From Agrypnia vestita (Eukaryota > Arthropoda > Insecta > Trichoptera > Phryganeidae), in NCBI GenBank assembly GCA_016648135.1, contig JADDOH010000144.1:1-64000 (forward strand): a stretch of DNA of 64,000 nucleotides, written 5' to 3'. Position numbers and translations under genes: made by a program. This document shows, piece after piece, positions 34,880 to 45,977 of this stretch; positions within the stretch are counted from its first letter, which is position 1; each line of letters starts with the position of its first letter. Under the pieces are notes generated by a model. The model did not search any database. It saw only the letters and a list, made by a program, of their open reading frames with translations, and was not told the origin of the DNA.

Positions 34880-37800
34880 TTAAAAATCGAACTTAAAAGT
34901 TTTCTGGCAGAATATTATGAAATATCAAAATCTGAATAATATGTTAATTATTGTAATAGAAATATTGCTAGGTATATCTCTTATTTCGGTTTCTTTTCAA
35001 AATATATGCTCAGGAAAAAGTCATGCTTTTTGTTCTCACTGGACGTCTCTGATATTGAGCATAGCGCTGATACAAAAGTAAAAATAAGTTCAGAAATCTC
35101 AATAATAACGCTGACAGAATTTTTCTAAAATTAAAAAAAAAATGTGTATGTAAGAACTAACTTGTGTACATTACGACCTTAAATAAATGGACCCAAACAG
35201 CGAAAAACCTTAATATGAGACAAAAAGAATATCGGCGTTTCCCAAGAACTAATAAAATCTTGGAATTTTCTAATCGTATAATTGAAACTATAACTTATTT
35301 CTAATCATAATTTTCTAATCTAATCTGAATTCTCTAGTCAAATAATTGACACTTTTCTTATCTTATAATTGACACTATAGTTTTGCGTGGGTTCCGAAAT
35401 GAAATTCAATAAATAAATTTAACTTTTACAAACATACGCTGGACATAAACTTAACTTTAACACTTTTTTATAATTCGCACTCGAGAATATTCTACACGTT
35501 GTTACTTTTAATACTCGTTACACTGCAGATGTTCTCTCGATTCTATTCACCCGAAATCTATGTCAAAACAAAACTGTTTTGTAGCGATGGCATCGTTTGT
35601 TATACAATATTCTCGTGTATATTCATGTGTTATGCGAATTTCTAGGTGTTTCCAATTTATTCTAAAATATCCAGAGTGTTGGAAAATCCTCGAGTATGTG
35701 CAGTTTCTATCGTTGTAAAATTTCTTTACAATACTGACCATTCATTAAATTGTCATAAATGAAAAGTTTTATAATACTAATGCACTGACATTTCACCCCT
35801 ACTGTCCATATTCCCATAAATGACTGAAAAGACCCTCCACCTTTCCATGTATTGTCCAACAGAATATATCTAAAATATCAAATAGGCAACTCCGAAAAAA
35901 CATGCCAATCTTTCTAGGTCGCACAGCCAGGGCCTGCAAAGAAATCTTACACTCGGGACAAAGCTTGAATCCGTTACCCCTTATTAGGGTCAGTTAGCTA
36001 TTCGGGCCACTAGACCTATAATGACCATAAAACGAGTTAACAATGGTTCACAATAAAATTTAGTTTCTATGGAACAAAGATTACACTTACCGGATTCTGA
36101 ACAATGTCATGCCTCACGTAAGAAACAAATAATCGTAAAACGCCATCTCTTGACTCAGCCTTCTAAACTCATGACTATAAAATTCGAACCATTTCGATTT
36201 TTTATATCTTATCATTGAACGAAATTTAACGACTTGCCTCGTAGAAATGGCATCCAGAAGAACATAAAAGTAATACAGATGCAGACAAATAGTTTTCCTC
36301 CTTTTCTGCTAACACGCTCTCCCATGTCGTGTTGTGTATAATAAAGTATAATATTTTACGGCTTATTTTTTGTGGCGCGAGCTACTTATCTACATAATAC
36401 GTAATTAAAATAATTATTAACATTCAGTGACTCATTTTTTAATTTTTTCACTCTAGCTTTTCATTCAGAACAAAAAGATCCCAAGTCGGATGCAACTAAT
36501 TTAAAAACACTTCAGTGTAAGATACGAGTTCCATATAAATTTTCGTACAGAAGAACATTAGGATATTTTTATAATTATAATGTGAGTATGCCAGAATATA
36601 ATTACAAGCGCATGCGCGAATGACACACACGAGGATACGTACGTGAACGCATAGCGATGCAGGTTAGGGAAAAGGTTCAAATACTCGCGCGCATGAGCGC
36701 GCGCGCTTCTTTGTTGGATCTTGTCATTGAGATTACAAATGTAAAATGCTGTAATTACTTTATACAATAAAAAGCGATATTTTACTTTATTTTTTATTGT
36801 TACAAGTTACTTGCAAGTCATCCATTCAATCCGAAGTCTTATGCATCATATCCGGAGATACGACGAATTGCTCTCAATTTTACAAAAACGATTTTTTTCC
36901 AAATCAGATATGCTTTGTTTTAGATATTTAATTTCTTAATGAGTATATGATCTTCTTTTCTGTCTCGAAGAGACATGTATGGGGAAAACTTGCATTAGTC
37001 GCGGAGTACGAGTTATATGGAAAAACTAATATTTTTTCAAAAAATTCCAAAATAATATTTGTTTAATATGTACCTTAATAAGTGCTAATAAAGACAATAA
37101 ATTATCATCTCCTTTTGTAATGTAATGTTATGTAAAAAATCACTAAATTTCTATTTAAATTTTATTCTCCCAGGGTAGTGTAGGTACCCTTAACATGTAA
37201 CATATATTATAATATATAATTGCGCACAACTGCATATACAATTTCGCAAGATGCTTGTAAAAATGTATATATTTTGTATTATACATATTAGTTTTAATAT
37301 ATATTATATTTGTATATTTAAAAAATATATAGATTATTATTAATAAACAATAAATAAAAATAAGTATTTTGACGTTGATGTTTGAGCCATCTGCGATGTT
37401 TTGTCATAAATGCCCAAAGAAGCGTTGTGGAAAATTTGTCCCTGCACAATTATGTTGAGAAGCCCTCACGGCTCGGGGGCATCCCGATTAAGCAAATAAA
37501 CTCCGTTTTGTGTTTGCCCTGTTCACATAAATCACTTCTTACAGCTCCTTTGATTCCTCCTCTGTATAAACTTAATTGAGTTGTCACCTGCAGATTTTTC
37601 TCAGCTGGCAGTTCTCGAATTGGTATTTCGTTTTATATTTCATCTGAATTATATTTTCTTCCGACACGAATTTGAGTGTTAAAGGAAACTTAACTATAAA
37701 GGAAAAGAACGCTTCTTCGTTATAAGATTGACTTGAATGTTGTATTTGTAATAAATTATTAGATCAAATAAATGCTCTGCGATCTTGATGATGCAAAGGG

Positions 37801-38255
37801 ATTGCAAAAAAATGATTTTATTATCGTGTTAACATAACATATCATGGGAAATTATTGCATTATATCTAAATTTTAGGATAATATAAAACAACAGCTATGA
37901 TTAGTCAAAAAACAACGACTTTTTATTCAACTAATAAGAAGATACTTTGTTATTTGTCGGTAAAACCATCATGTTTTGGGGCATAAATCTTAATAGCATT
38001 ATTAGAATACAACATAGGTATACTAGAAAATTAAAAAAACTTAAAACGAAGTATAGACAATAACAAAATAATAATAAATATATGGGAGAATAAATAAATA
38101 TTAAAGTATTAATATGAAAACAAATGTAATAGATAACTATTTTTTGTTATCAATTAAATTTCATTCGACGAAATGATTTTCATATTAGATATTTTAATTT
38201 TTTGAACACTGCATTTTTTAATTTTTTGAACACTTATTGCAAAAAACTCCATTAT
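34880..38255. other. AT-rich stretch, no gene recognised
   Basis: It includes an alternating purine-pyrimidine CG tract at about 36683-36710 and a block at 35790-35815 (TTTCACCCCTACTGTCCATA) that is inverted relative to 27465-27490. No coding motif. Confidence 0.45.
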
Positions 38256-38258
38256 TTT

Positions 38259-38406
38259 AAATCTAAAAATTAAAAAAACACAATGTTTTTTATGAGAGTT
38301 CAATATTTTATTAGTCTCTTACAGGACGATCGTTTCGGCTGTTTAGGCCATTATCAACTGATAAACATAGCTATTATTCTTGAGTTTATATACAAATATT
38401 TTGGAA
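38259..38406 (-). repeat. Left inverted pseudo-LTR arm of PLE
   Basis: Reverse complement of 39636-39783 with few differences (for example ACACAATG against ACATAATG, TTTAGG against TTAAGG). Carries a hammerhead-like motif on the minus strand. Confidence 0.9.
38321..38360 (-). ncRNA. Hammerhead-like motif in left pseudo-LTR
   Basis: Minus strand: stem I CAG, core TTGATAA (canonical CTGANGA changed at two positions), stem II GGC/GCC, GAAA, stem III ACG-AT-CGT, GUC cleavage triplet, then CTG closing stem I. The architecture is kept but the core is substituted. Confidence 0.55.
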
Positions 38407-38425
38407 TAAATTAAATATTTTTTAT

Positions 38426-38941
38426 TTGGAATATATTTGGAATAAACTAAATAAATTCTTAGAATATGTTAATTCGTTACATACCAACATAAAATTTACA
38501 TTAGAACAAGAAGTTAATGGATCCCTCAATTTTCTAGATTTAACTATTAAGAAAGTAAAAGCCATGCATCAATTTAGTATTTATAGAAAACCGACATATA
38601 CTGACGTAACTATACATGCTACAAGTATGAATCCATGGCCCCATAAACTATCAGCATATAACGCGATGATACATAGATTATTAAATGTACCATTAGACCA
38701 AGAATCATACAACAAAGAATTAAATATAATAATAAATATTGCAAATAGTAATGGTTTTAATAAAAAAGATATAACAAGTATTTTAAATAAAAAAATGTAT
38801 AAAAATAATTTACTGGCTATATTTCCAAAAATCATAAAAAATAACACAAATGTTTTTACTACTTCAGGTACGATAGAATTTTTTGGTAATATATCTCAAA
38901 AACTTGAAAAATCCCTCAAAAATAAAAAAAAATTAACGTAG
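38426..38941 (+). pseudogene. PLE reverse-transcriptase C-terminal (thumb) fragment
   Basis: 171 codons. SLNFLDLTI (about residues 33-41), FSIYRKPTYTD (50-60), PHKLSAYNAMIHR (72-84) and ELNIIINIANSNGF (98-111) are the conserved blocks downstream of the RT active site in Penelope-like proteins. Palm motifs with the catalytic Asp residues are absent. The initiating ATG is incidental, because the real protein would begin several hundred residues upstream. The frame ends in an A-rich run just where the GIY-YIG domain resumes in another frame, which looks like a single frameshift. Confidence 0.88.
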
Positions 38942-39339
38942 CTTACAAAATTAACAATAACCTTGGTAACCATTTAAAGAATTGTAAAAATAAAGTTCAC
39001 AAACTGAAAAAATCGGGAGTTTACAAACTTCAATGTAACGACTGTGACGCAATATATATTGGTCAGACAGGAAGATCTTTTAATACACGCTATATTGAAC
39101 ACAAGAGATCATTTACACACAATAAAATAGAATCATCTCAATTTGCTAAACATTTAATCCAAAACAAACATAACATATCTCCAGATAATAAACCAATTCC
39201 CTTACATTTTTGTGACAAATGATTTAAACTAAATATTTTGGAACAGATGGAAATAAATAAAAATTTAAAGAATAATTTGATTAACGAACAGCTTAATATT
39301 TGTTATTCTCCCCTTCTAAATATATTTAATACTACATAA
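38938..39339 (+). pseudogene. PLE GIY-YIG endonuclease domain (lineage P2)
   Basis: Frame-shifted continuation of the preceding fragment. KSGVYKLQCNDCDAIYIGQT carries both motif halves (GVY about residues 27-29, YIG about 40-42), followed by R51 and the EHKRSF segment (54-59), then FAKHLIQNKHN. An in-frame TGA at 39220-39222 interrupts the tail, after which LEQMEINKNL and a final stop at 39337 complete the usual C-terminus. Domain length is normal for PLEs. It is inactive as it stands, because of the frameshift, the stop and the missing RT. Confidence 0.88.
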
Positions 39340-39635
39340 AAAATTGTTTTTGAGGTATCTATGTTTTTAAAAAATATAGCCTTTAATAATCACTTATATT
39401 TTATAATTTATCTGTTGCTTTCACTGATATAAGTTATAATGAAAATATCACCTGAATTTGTTGTATTGACCTGGTATTTCCGTAATCAGCAATTTTGAGA
39501 ATACCTTTACTACCTGAAATCCATCCTTATAATGTTTAATTGCCTATATCTTAATAATTTAAAAAGTGAAACACCCAACTATTTTATGTATTTGTAAAGC
39601 TATTAACTGTATCCTCTGTATTATTATTAAGGTTT

Positions 39636-39783
39636 TTCCAAAATATTTGTATATAAACTCAAGAATAATAGCTATGTTTATCAGTTGATAATGGCCTTAA
39701 CAGCCGAAACGATCGTCCTGTAAGAGACTAATAAAATATTGAACTCTCATAAAAAACATTATGTTTTTTTAATTTTTAGATTT
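39636..39783 (+). repeat. Right inverted pseudo-LTR arm of PLE
   Basis: Partner of 38259-38406. Its outer end (GTTTTTTTAATTTTTAGATTT) lies at the 3' boundary of the element. Confidence 0.9.
39682..39721 (+). ncRNA. Hammerhead-like motif in right pseudo-LTR
   Basis: CAG (stem I), TTGATAA at 39685-39691, stem II GGC/GCC around CTTAACA, GAAA at 39706-39709, stem III ACG-AT-CGT, GUC triplet ending 39717, then CTG. Same two core changes as the left arm, so they were fixed before the arms were copied. Confidence 0.55.
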
Positions 39784-40360
39784 TCAAATTCATCTAAATT
39801 ATGTGTCAGCAAAAATCAATGTACAGTGGAATGTGTTTAAATAATGCAGATATCTGTTAACGCTCCGTGAATTCCTCAAATAAATACTTCACAAAATATA
39901 GATATGCGGAAACATATCACGATAATTATTATTGATATTTTGAAGATCATTAATGTCGGAAAGTCTTTTCCAAAATATTTATTCAACATTGAATAATGGC
40001 TAAGGTTTTCTTTGTCTCAAGAAATGGGATAATAAATCCTTTCCACTTCACAGCTTTTCCACACAGCATCCGCTTGGCATATGAATTAGGTTCATCTAAG
40101 CATATAGACAAGACAAGTTGGAGTCATGGCGTATACATATTTCATTGGCTAAAGGCAATTCTATGCGAGACCTCACAAAGGCGTAGTTATTGGCTATTCA
40201 GATTAAAATATGCTTAAGTGATATTCTATATTATCATTCTGAAAATGTATGAGAGATTATAAGAAAGATTGGTTGTTTGACCCAGTTTGAAAAATCACTT
40301 ACCGCATATTTTTACTAAAACAATTTCTGTAATTTTAATTTGTGAAGTACATTAACTATG

Positions 40361-40530
40361 ATAATTGTTATAAATTAACTTTGTTTAAACCACTTATTTA
40401 TTGAAAAAAATCAACATGTTTCGAAGCCAATGGCTTCTTCTTCTTCTTTGACGAAGAAGCCAATGGCTTCGAAACATGTTGATTTTTTCAATAAATAAGT
40501 GGTTTAAACAAAGTTATTTTTAACAATTAT
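40361..40530. mobile_element. Inverted-repeat hammerhead element, copy 4
   Basis: Nearly perfect arms (AACTTTGTTTAAACCACTTA, then TTTATTGAAAAAAATCAACATG) of about 80 bp meet at a central CTTCTTCTT run. Outer flanks ATAATTGTTA pair with one small indel. The best-preserved arms after 60333-60725. No ORF. Confidence 0.88.
40444..40484 (+). ncRNA. Hammerhead ribozyme motif, C3 to U
   Basis: TTGACGA (40448-40454; canonical CTGACGA), A, stem II GAAGCC-AAT-GGCTTC (six perfect pairs), GAAA (40471-40474), stem III AC-AT-GT, then T as cleavage base. The opposite arm keeps stem II and GAAACATGTT but has lost the CUGACGA block. Confidence 0.7.
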
Positions 40531-40857
40531 AATTATGTTACCACAAAATAAATTTGCTACATTTGAAGAAGAAGACATTACCTATGCATCCAAAAGAAGA
40601 GAATATTTGCTTTGACACGGAAATAGCCGAATGAGGCTGGGTTTATTTATTTTTATTTATCATTTTAAGGGTGTAATATACAATAGCAAGAAATAATAAA
40701 TATATGAATTATAAATATCCATTATAAAAAATATTGCATTGAAATTATTGATGGATTTGGCATAAGCTGTGTAGAGGTTATTCATTAATATATTTGTTAT
40801 TAAAATATAACATTATTATTAAACTCAATAATAGATAGCATAGTTTGTGTTTCCATG

Positions 40858-40890
40858 CAATTTAAGACAGTTTGAAGCTGTCTTAAATTG
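40858..40890. repeat. Perfect 13-bp inverted repeat
   Basis: CAATTTAAGACAG, 7-nt spacer, exact reverse complement. Confidence 0.85.
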
Positions 40891-41304
40891 AAATGAAAAA
40901 TGAAGTTTGAAGAAATTTGAAGCAAAATATATAATGGAGTAGGAATGGATGGAAAATCAGTAGGAGGTTGGATTTAGGGATGAGGGAAGAAAAGCCATTA
41001 TATGGATAAGCCATTATAGCCAATGTGGGTAGATTATTAGCTAGAATAAATTTGATTTGACACATAGCTATGTACAGGGCGTAGACCTTTCTTTTTACTA
41101 AAATTATGAATATAATTTTTGTTAATAACAACGATAATGATGGAGGCCGCACTGTACGTTTATGAAAGGAGAATTTTTGGTCCGTTTCGGTAACAACAAT
41201 GAGCTGTGTATTTTGTTCGATTAGATAAGCGTCCTTTTTTAATGCTTTAACAGGTCAAGATATCCAATTACTGAAATCGTTATATCACAAAAACACTTAA
41301 GCTT

Positions 41305-41372
41305 GGGAAAAGAAACCGGAACCCTCGGTGTGGGAAGCCAGTGACATGCCCACTGGGCTACGAGGGTATGTT
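41305..41372 (-). repeat. tRNA-like SINE or tRNA pseudogene fragment
   Basis: The reverse complement reads CTCGTAGCCCAGTGGGCATG (box A-like TAGCCCAGTGG), then GCTTCCCACACCGAGGG and box B-like GGGTTCCGGTTTC. The heads resemble tRNA-derived SINE promoters, but the sequence differs from the main SINE family here. A full cloverleaf is not evident. Confidence 0.55.
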
Positions 41373-41707
41373 GTCCTTAACAATGGATTTTTTTTAAAGT
41401 CCTCCACAATAAAGTCACTTAGCAGAACTTTACGTATGAAAAATGAAGTCATTTTCCTTATTTTAAGAAAATTAATAAACCATGATTATCATTTCAAAAA
41501 TAAACTTTGGCGTATTTAGTTTTTTCCTCATCACCAGTCCACTTCTTCCTAATACTTTCATAGACAGATCCGAATTGGCTATAAGTGATGTATTTTACAA
41601 TATGCCATGCTTATACATACAGATGATTGATTATTATCCTAAATTTCAAATATCTCTTTGATATTGTGTGATGCATGTTACTAGTACATAATTCTAAAAT
41701 TGATTTT

Positions 41708-41759
41708 CCAAAAAGTTTAAATATAAAATAAAAATATATTTCATATTTAAACTTTTTGG
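41708..41759. repeat. Perfect 17-bp inverted repeat
   Basis: CCAAAAAGTTTAAATAT and its exact reverse complement flank an 18-nt A/T spacer. Confidence 0.85.
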
Positions 41760-42179
41760 TATTATATAATATTGTTAATTTTGACATTTGACTGTGTTGA
41801 CATTTTTCACAGAAATTTTACGCGTACGTTCCGCCTTGTTTGTCCGTTACTAAGAATAAGGGGGTTAAACTGTCTTAGAAATGCAGGACAGGGGATCAAA
41901 GGAGAAAAATTCTTGACTAGATCCACCAGGGGTTTTAGATCCAATATTATTATTAGAAAATGCTACATTATGTTATATATGGCTTTCATTACTTAATGTC
42001 TTCAAAGCCTCGTAACTCGTCTAAGGTACCCCTAAATTATAAAACAATATTTACACGCGAAGCCTCTTGCAGGTTACCCCACTTAGCCGTTTACGCGGGT
42101 GCGCCTTCCCCTTAAAACCAAATTACTCTCGCTTTACCTTTCTAAGGGAAGGTATTAAGGAATTTCATTAACCATCAAA

Positions 42180-42500
42180 TTTTACGTTTGTTGTGGAGCT
42201 GTTCGTTTTTCGCACGCCTCAGAAAGTTACCTGTAATAACAGGACGACGTATTGGATACGACAGATATACGCTCGTGTCTGCCTCTGTACTGTGTTTTCT
42301 CTGTATAATGTTTTTTTATGGGACATTTATTTATCTGCGCTCAGTAAATTACGCGTCATTGTGTGGAAACAGAGCTTTACTTTACCCCTTGGAGACCGAT
42401 TTTTTTACCCCCGTCCAATGCATAAAATTGCCTGAATTTATTTTTCGTTTGATAGATGAATAAACTGTTTCGCAGCGATTATCGTTTTGGCATTGCGGTT
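42180..42500. other. GC-richer island, unrecognised
   Basis: Two overlapping plus-strand ORFs (91 and 80 codons) in different frames, neither resembling a protein family. Base composition differs from the AT-rich flanks. Confidence 0.3.
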
Positions 42501-42504
42501 CACT

Positions 42505-44265
42505 CTGGTGTATGGGATGTTGTCCTTTTTCCAACAGCTTTTTAAAATACGCCTAAATCTACTTTATACTTAAATAAAAACTAGGATAAAATAACAGTTT
42601 ATTGTTAATTTTATGAAAATAATTCAACTTTAATTTGGTAAAAATAACGATGTATTTATTGTGTGTTGAAATTATGATGTTTATTTGTTTATTAGCGAAT
42701 ATAAAATTTTGACAATGACTTTGACTTTGAATTTATAGTAGACTAAATAATTTAATGATTCACCACAATAGAAAAGACAATTGAATATTGAAAAATTAAA
42801 AATAAAGAAATGATAAACGTGTTATTTTGGGTTCAGGTGTAACAAATAACAAAAAACTATTAAATGAATTTTAAGTATATTTAAGCGTATTTAGTTCCAC
42901 TGTAGTAGTAATTCAGATGGACAGTAGATAAACTGCGCCTTTCTAGAAGCATATCAGAGGAAAGTGCTCTGAATAACTTAGGTCACTTGTTTCTTCTGCT
43001 CCGGTTTATGCCAAGGAAATACAACTAACGCTTTCCGTAATCCGTGTATAGTTGACATCTTTCGCAAGTGACTGAATTATTTATGTGATTGGTCGGCTGT
43101 GGAATGTCTGTGTCCGTCTTTTGTTCCACCCTTCTTACTGGCCAATAATTTAATCAAATTTATAAATAACTTGGTTTATAGCTCCTTAATAATTTGATTG
43201 AAGTAAATGAATTCGTGTGGATATAAATAAAGTTAATTATCGAATTGATTAAAAATGACTAACTACCATAGCTTTGCCATAAAAATATCATGTATCTTAG
43301 ATTAAAAGTTACCTTTTATCAAACCGCCCATTATCACTCTTACTTAAGATACACAAACCATTAGGTATCTGTTACTCAAAACCTAAACAAACTAGTAGTT
43401 TAGGTTTTGAGTGCGTAAAAAAAATAAATATATATATATATAATAAATAATATAATTTAGAATAAACATTTTGGATGGTTTATTAGATAATAATAGCATA
43501 TTAATCCTCTGTCAGTACATTACATAATACCAAAACCCTTAACCATAAAGCCTTAGCCTATTTTCTGTAATTATAGATATTTTAATACCTCATCCCTTAA
43601 AATGTAATAATAATCATGTTTTCGAAGCCTTTCACCCCGTTATAAGTACACCCTAAATAATATTAATAAATGTTAACCGAATTTCTCGCAATCCTTGAAA
43701 ATATCCAAACTTTCAAACAAATTATTTAACTTCTATTCATACGATTTTAAAATACGACTACAATGATTTTTGCTTAAATCTTTGTGATTTCTATAATTAG
43801 ACTGTCAAAAATTAAAAATAAAGGCTCGTTAATTTTTTTTACAAATAATTTGCTTAAATATTGAAGAGGTTAGTGTATTATCGGTTATAGTATTTTTATA
43901 AGGCACATAATTAGATCTGGTTCAGCCTTCCGAAATTTTAAAAGGTCAGTTGACCTTTTACCGACTTCCCACCCTTTGTGAGATTAATCTGCTGGATCAT
44001 TTAATAGCCATCGAATAAATTTAAACGTGAAGTAGTGACAAAAACTTAAAAACATTCATTCTTTTAACGTATGAGTGAAGTTTACTTTATTAAAATCTGA
44101 AAAGATTCACAAAATAAGTACTCACTGAAAACTAGGGAAAAGCATTAATAAAATTACGAAAATTTGCTACTTCAATTTTTATTCAGGTAAACATTGTACT
44201 ATTAATTTAAAATATGTTTTATTTTAAATTTATAATACACACAATGCGAGTTATTAATTGCTACT
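42505..44265. other. AT-rich stretch with a small palindrome and (TA)n
   Basis: It contains perfect 15-bp arms at 43374-43388 and 43398-43412 (ACTCAAAACCTAAAC) and a (TA)n run at 43428-43443. No gene recognised. Confidence 0.5.
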
Positions 44266-44268
44266 ATA

Positions 44269-44588
44269 GTTTCGAGAGTTTGCGGTAACTCTGATAAAAA
44301 ATATATAGGCCAAACCATGAGAAACTTAAATACACGAATAAAAGAACATCGCCGTTGCTTAAAAAATAACAACTTCTCCGAATTTGCCAATCATATAATT
44401 AACACTAATCATTCTTTCGAAGTCACAAATTGAAACTACTCTACTCGGTTCCTCATAGAGGATGGATAATGAATAGTTTAGAAACCATTGAAATCCTAAA
44501 AAATTATAATTCTAAAAACACACTGATGAATAGTATTACATTTCAATCCACTTCACCAATCCTAGAGCTTCCACCACGCGACCCCTGA
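44269..44588 (+). pseudogene. PLE GIY-YIG endonuclease remnant (lineage P3)
   Basis: The frame starting at 44281 reads CGNSDKKYIGQTMRNLNTR, then IKEHRRCLKNN and FANHIINTNHSF, then a TGA at 44431. YIGQT, the Arg and the EHR segment identify a GIY-YIG domain of PLE type. The GIY half upstream is degraded to IVSRV. In another frame (44469-44588) the C-terminus follows: SLETIEILKNYN, then SPILELPPRDP and a stop. The sequence differs from the two other PLE tails in the window, so it is a third lineage. No RT or hammerhead is seen nearby. Confidence 0.85.
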
Positions 44589-44589
44589 C

Positions 44590-45720
44590 CTAGCCAATTA
44601 GATTCATAAATTTTATTTAGTTAGTTATTTTTTATGATGTAGAACACTGTTCCTCTCGAAGCTATAGTAGTAATTAATAACTAATTAGTTCTTCTTCTGA
44701 ATTTATTGGATTTCTACGGTTTCGCAGTTGTACATGTTAATACTTTGTAAGTACAAAGTATAGATTAGTGAAAATCGAAAAAAAATCATGTTGCTCAAAA
44801 AGTGACTACTATGTTAACAAATTAAATAAGATTATATAATTTAAATAATCAATGTATTTGTGACTTTGCTTCAAAGATATTATAAATATTTAGTTCCTAA
44901 TCAGGTCTGTTGTGAATTTTTTCCAAGCCGAAAATTTAATTCACTTTTGATTCGCAGCGCGAAAAGACTTTGTGGCACAGAAATATTTGATTTTGTAAAA
45001 ATATTAGATGGAACACTAGTTACGCATACAGAATTGAATAGCATATTTTAATTTGTTTCCATGAATTAGTAAATATTCTTACTAATTAATTATTAATTAA
45101 ATCGTTCTATGATCATTTAATGCAAATTTCAATCCAAACATTGTAGTAATTAGTCTTTAAAACATTCTTGTTTACAAACCGACTTGAAAAATAGAAAGCT
45201 CGGTTCAGACTCCAGTAAGTATTGGCAAAGCTCATTTATTCTATATGCTTTTTTATAATGATGGTAATTCCATGGGTATTTCATTTAATCCGATTATAAC
45301 GTCGTCAAGCAGAATTTTGAAAAATATGGAACAAGCCGTAAAAAACAACGCGCAATTTTTAAAAGAGTTTTGCAGCTTAAAATACGTTTTTTCCACTACT
45401 GCATAAGAATGAGTTGTTGAAAAGAAAACCTTTGGTAAAATGTGAATGACGTCCATTATGGAGGTCCGCCTCCTTCTGTCACATACAATAAGAGGTTCAA
45501 AAGCGCTTTGTGAAACTTCTTACGGATATTCTTAGTGGAAGAGAAAATATAACTTTATTCCGAGACAACCGGTTATTTAGTAACAGGATTGAATTAAATA
45601 ATTAAAGCTTATAATTAATTCTTCATTTTATCTCTATAATTAAGTCACAATATATTAAATATGCGATATTATTAATGCTATTGGAATTAACATTGTACAG
45701 ATCATTCATGATGGTAACTG
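44590..45720. other. AT-rich stretch, nothing recognised
   Basis: ORFs up to 67 codons without family motifs. Confidence 0.45.
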
Positions 45721-45723
45721 TGT

Positions 45724-45772
45724 ATAATAATATTTAATTAAACTCTACTAGAGTTTAATTAAATATTATTAT
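45724..45772. repeat. Perfect 24-bp palindrome, single-base centre
   Basis: The arms 45724-45747 and 45749-45772 (core ATTTAATTAAACTCTA) are exact reverse complements around one C. It lies about 55 nt from the inverted SINE copy. Confidence 0.9.
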
Positions 45773-45827
45773 TATATGTTTTTCAAATTGGGATGCGGAC
45801 ACGGAATATGTGTTGCATTAATATTCT

Positions 45828-45965
45828 TACTATTTTCAAAATTAGCTAAACGTTTTTGCTATGAAAACAGGACTCACTTGTTGGTGTCCTGGAATGGGGC
45901 TCGAACCACCGACCATTAACTAGATCACAAGGCGAACGTCATGACCACTGCATCAACAAACTACA
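45828..45965 (-). repeat. tRNA-derived SINE, best full copy
   Basis: Reverse complement: GTTTGTTGATGCAGTGGTCA (box A region), GTGATCTAGTTAATGGTCGG, box B GGTTCGAGCCCC, CATTCCAGGACACCAACAAG, AGTCCTGTTTTCATAGC and the tail TTTTGAAAATAGTAAGAAT. It spans head to tail and is a good consensus seed for the family. The solo LTR starts about 12 bp beyond its head. Confidence 0.82.
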
Positions 45966-45973
45966 TTATATGT

Positions 45974-45977
45974 ATAT
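45974..45977 (+). other. Target-site duplication (left) ATAT
   Basis: The same 4 bp follow the LTR at 46469-46472, as expected for many Gypsy- and Bel-like insertions. Confidence 0.7.

Larger units (their letters stand above)
38259..39783 (+). mobile_element. Truncated Penelope-like element between inverted pseudo-LTRs (lineage P2)
   Basis: The element is framed by near-identical inverted arms of about 148 bp and contains an RT thumb fragment followed by a GIY-YIG domain in another frame. The catalytic RT part is absent: coding similarity begins only about 20 nt inside the left arm. PLEs often have pseudo-LTRs, including inverted partial copies at the 5' end, which fits 5' truncation. Arm-to-arm identity is high, so the insertion is not ancient, although the ORFs are broken. 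Confidence 0.88.

Noticed and set aside
38426..38941. Intact reverse transcriptase gene
   Set aside because: Only the region after the active site remains; catalytic motifs are missing and the frame is broken before the endonuclease.
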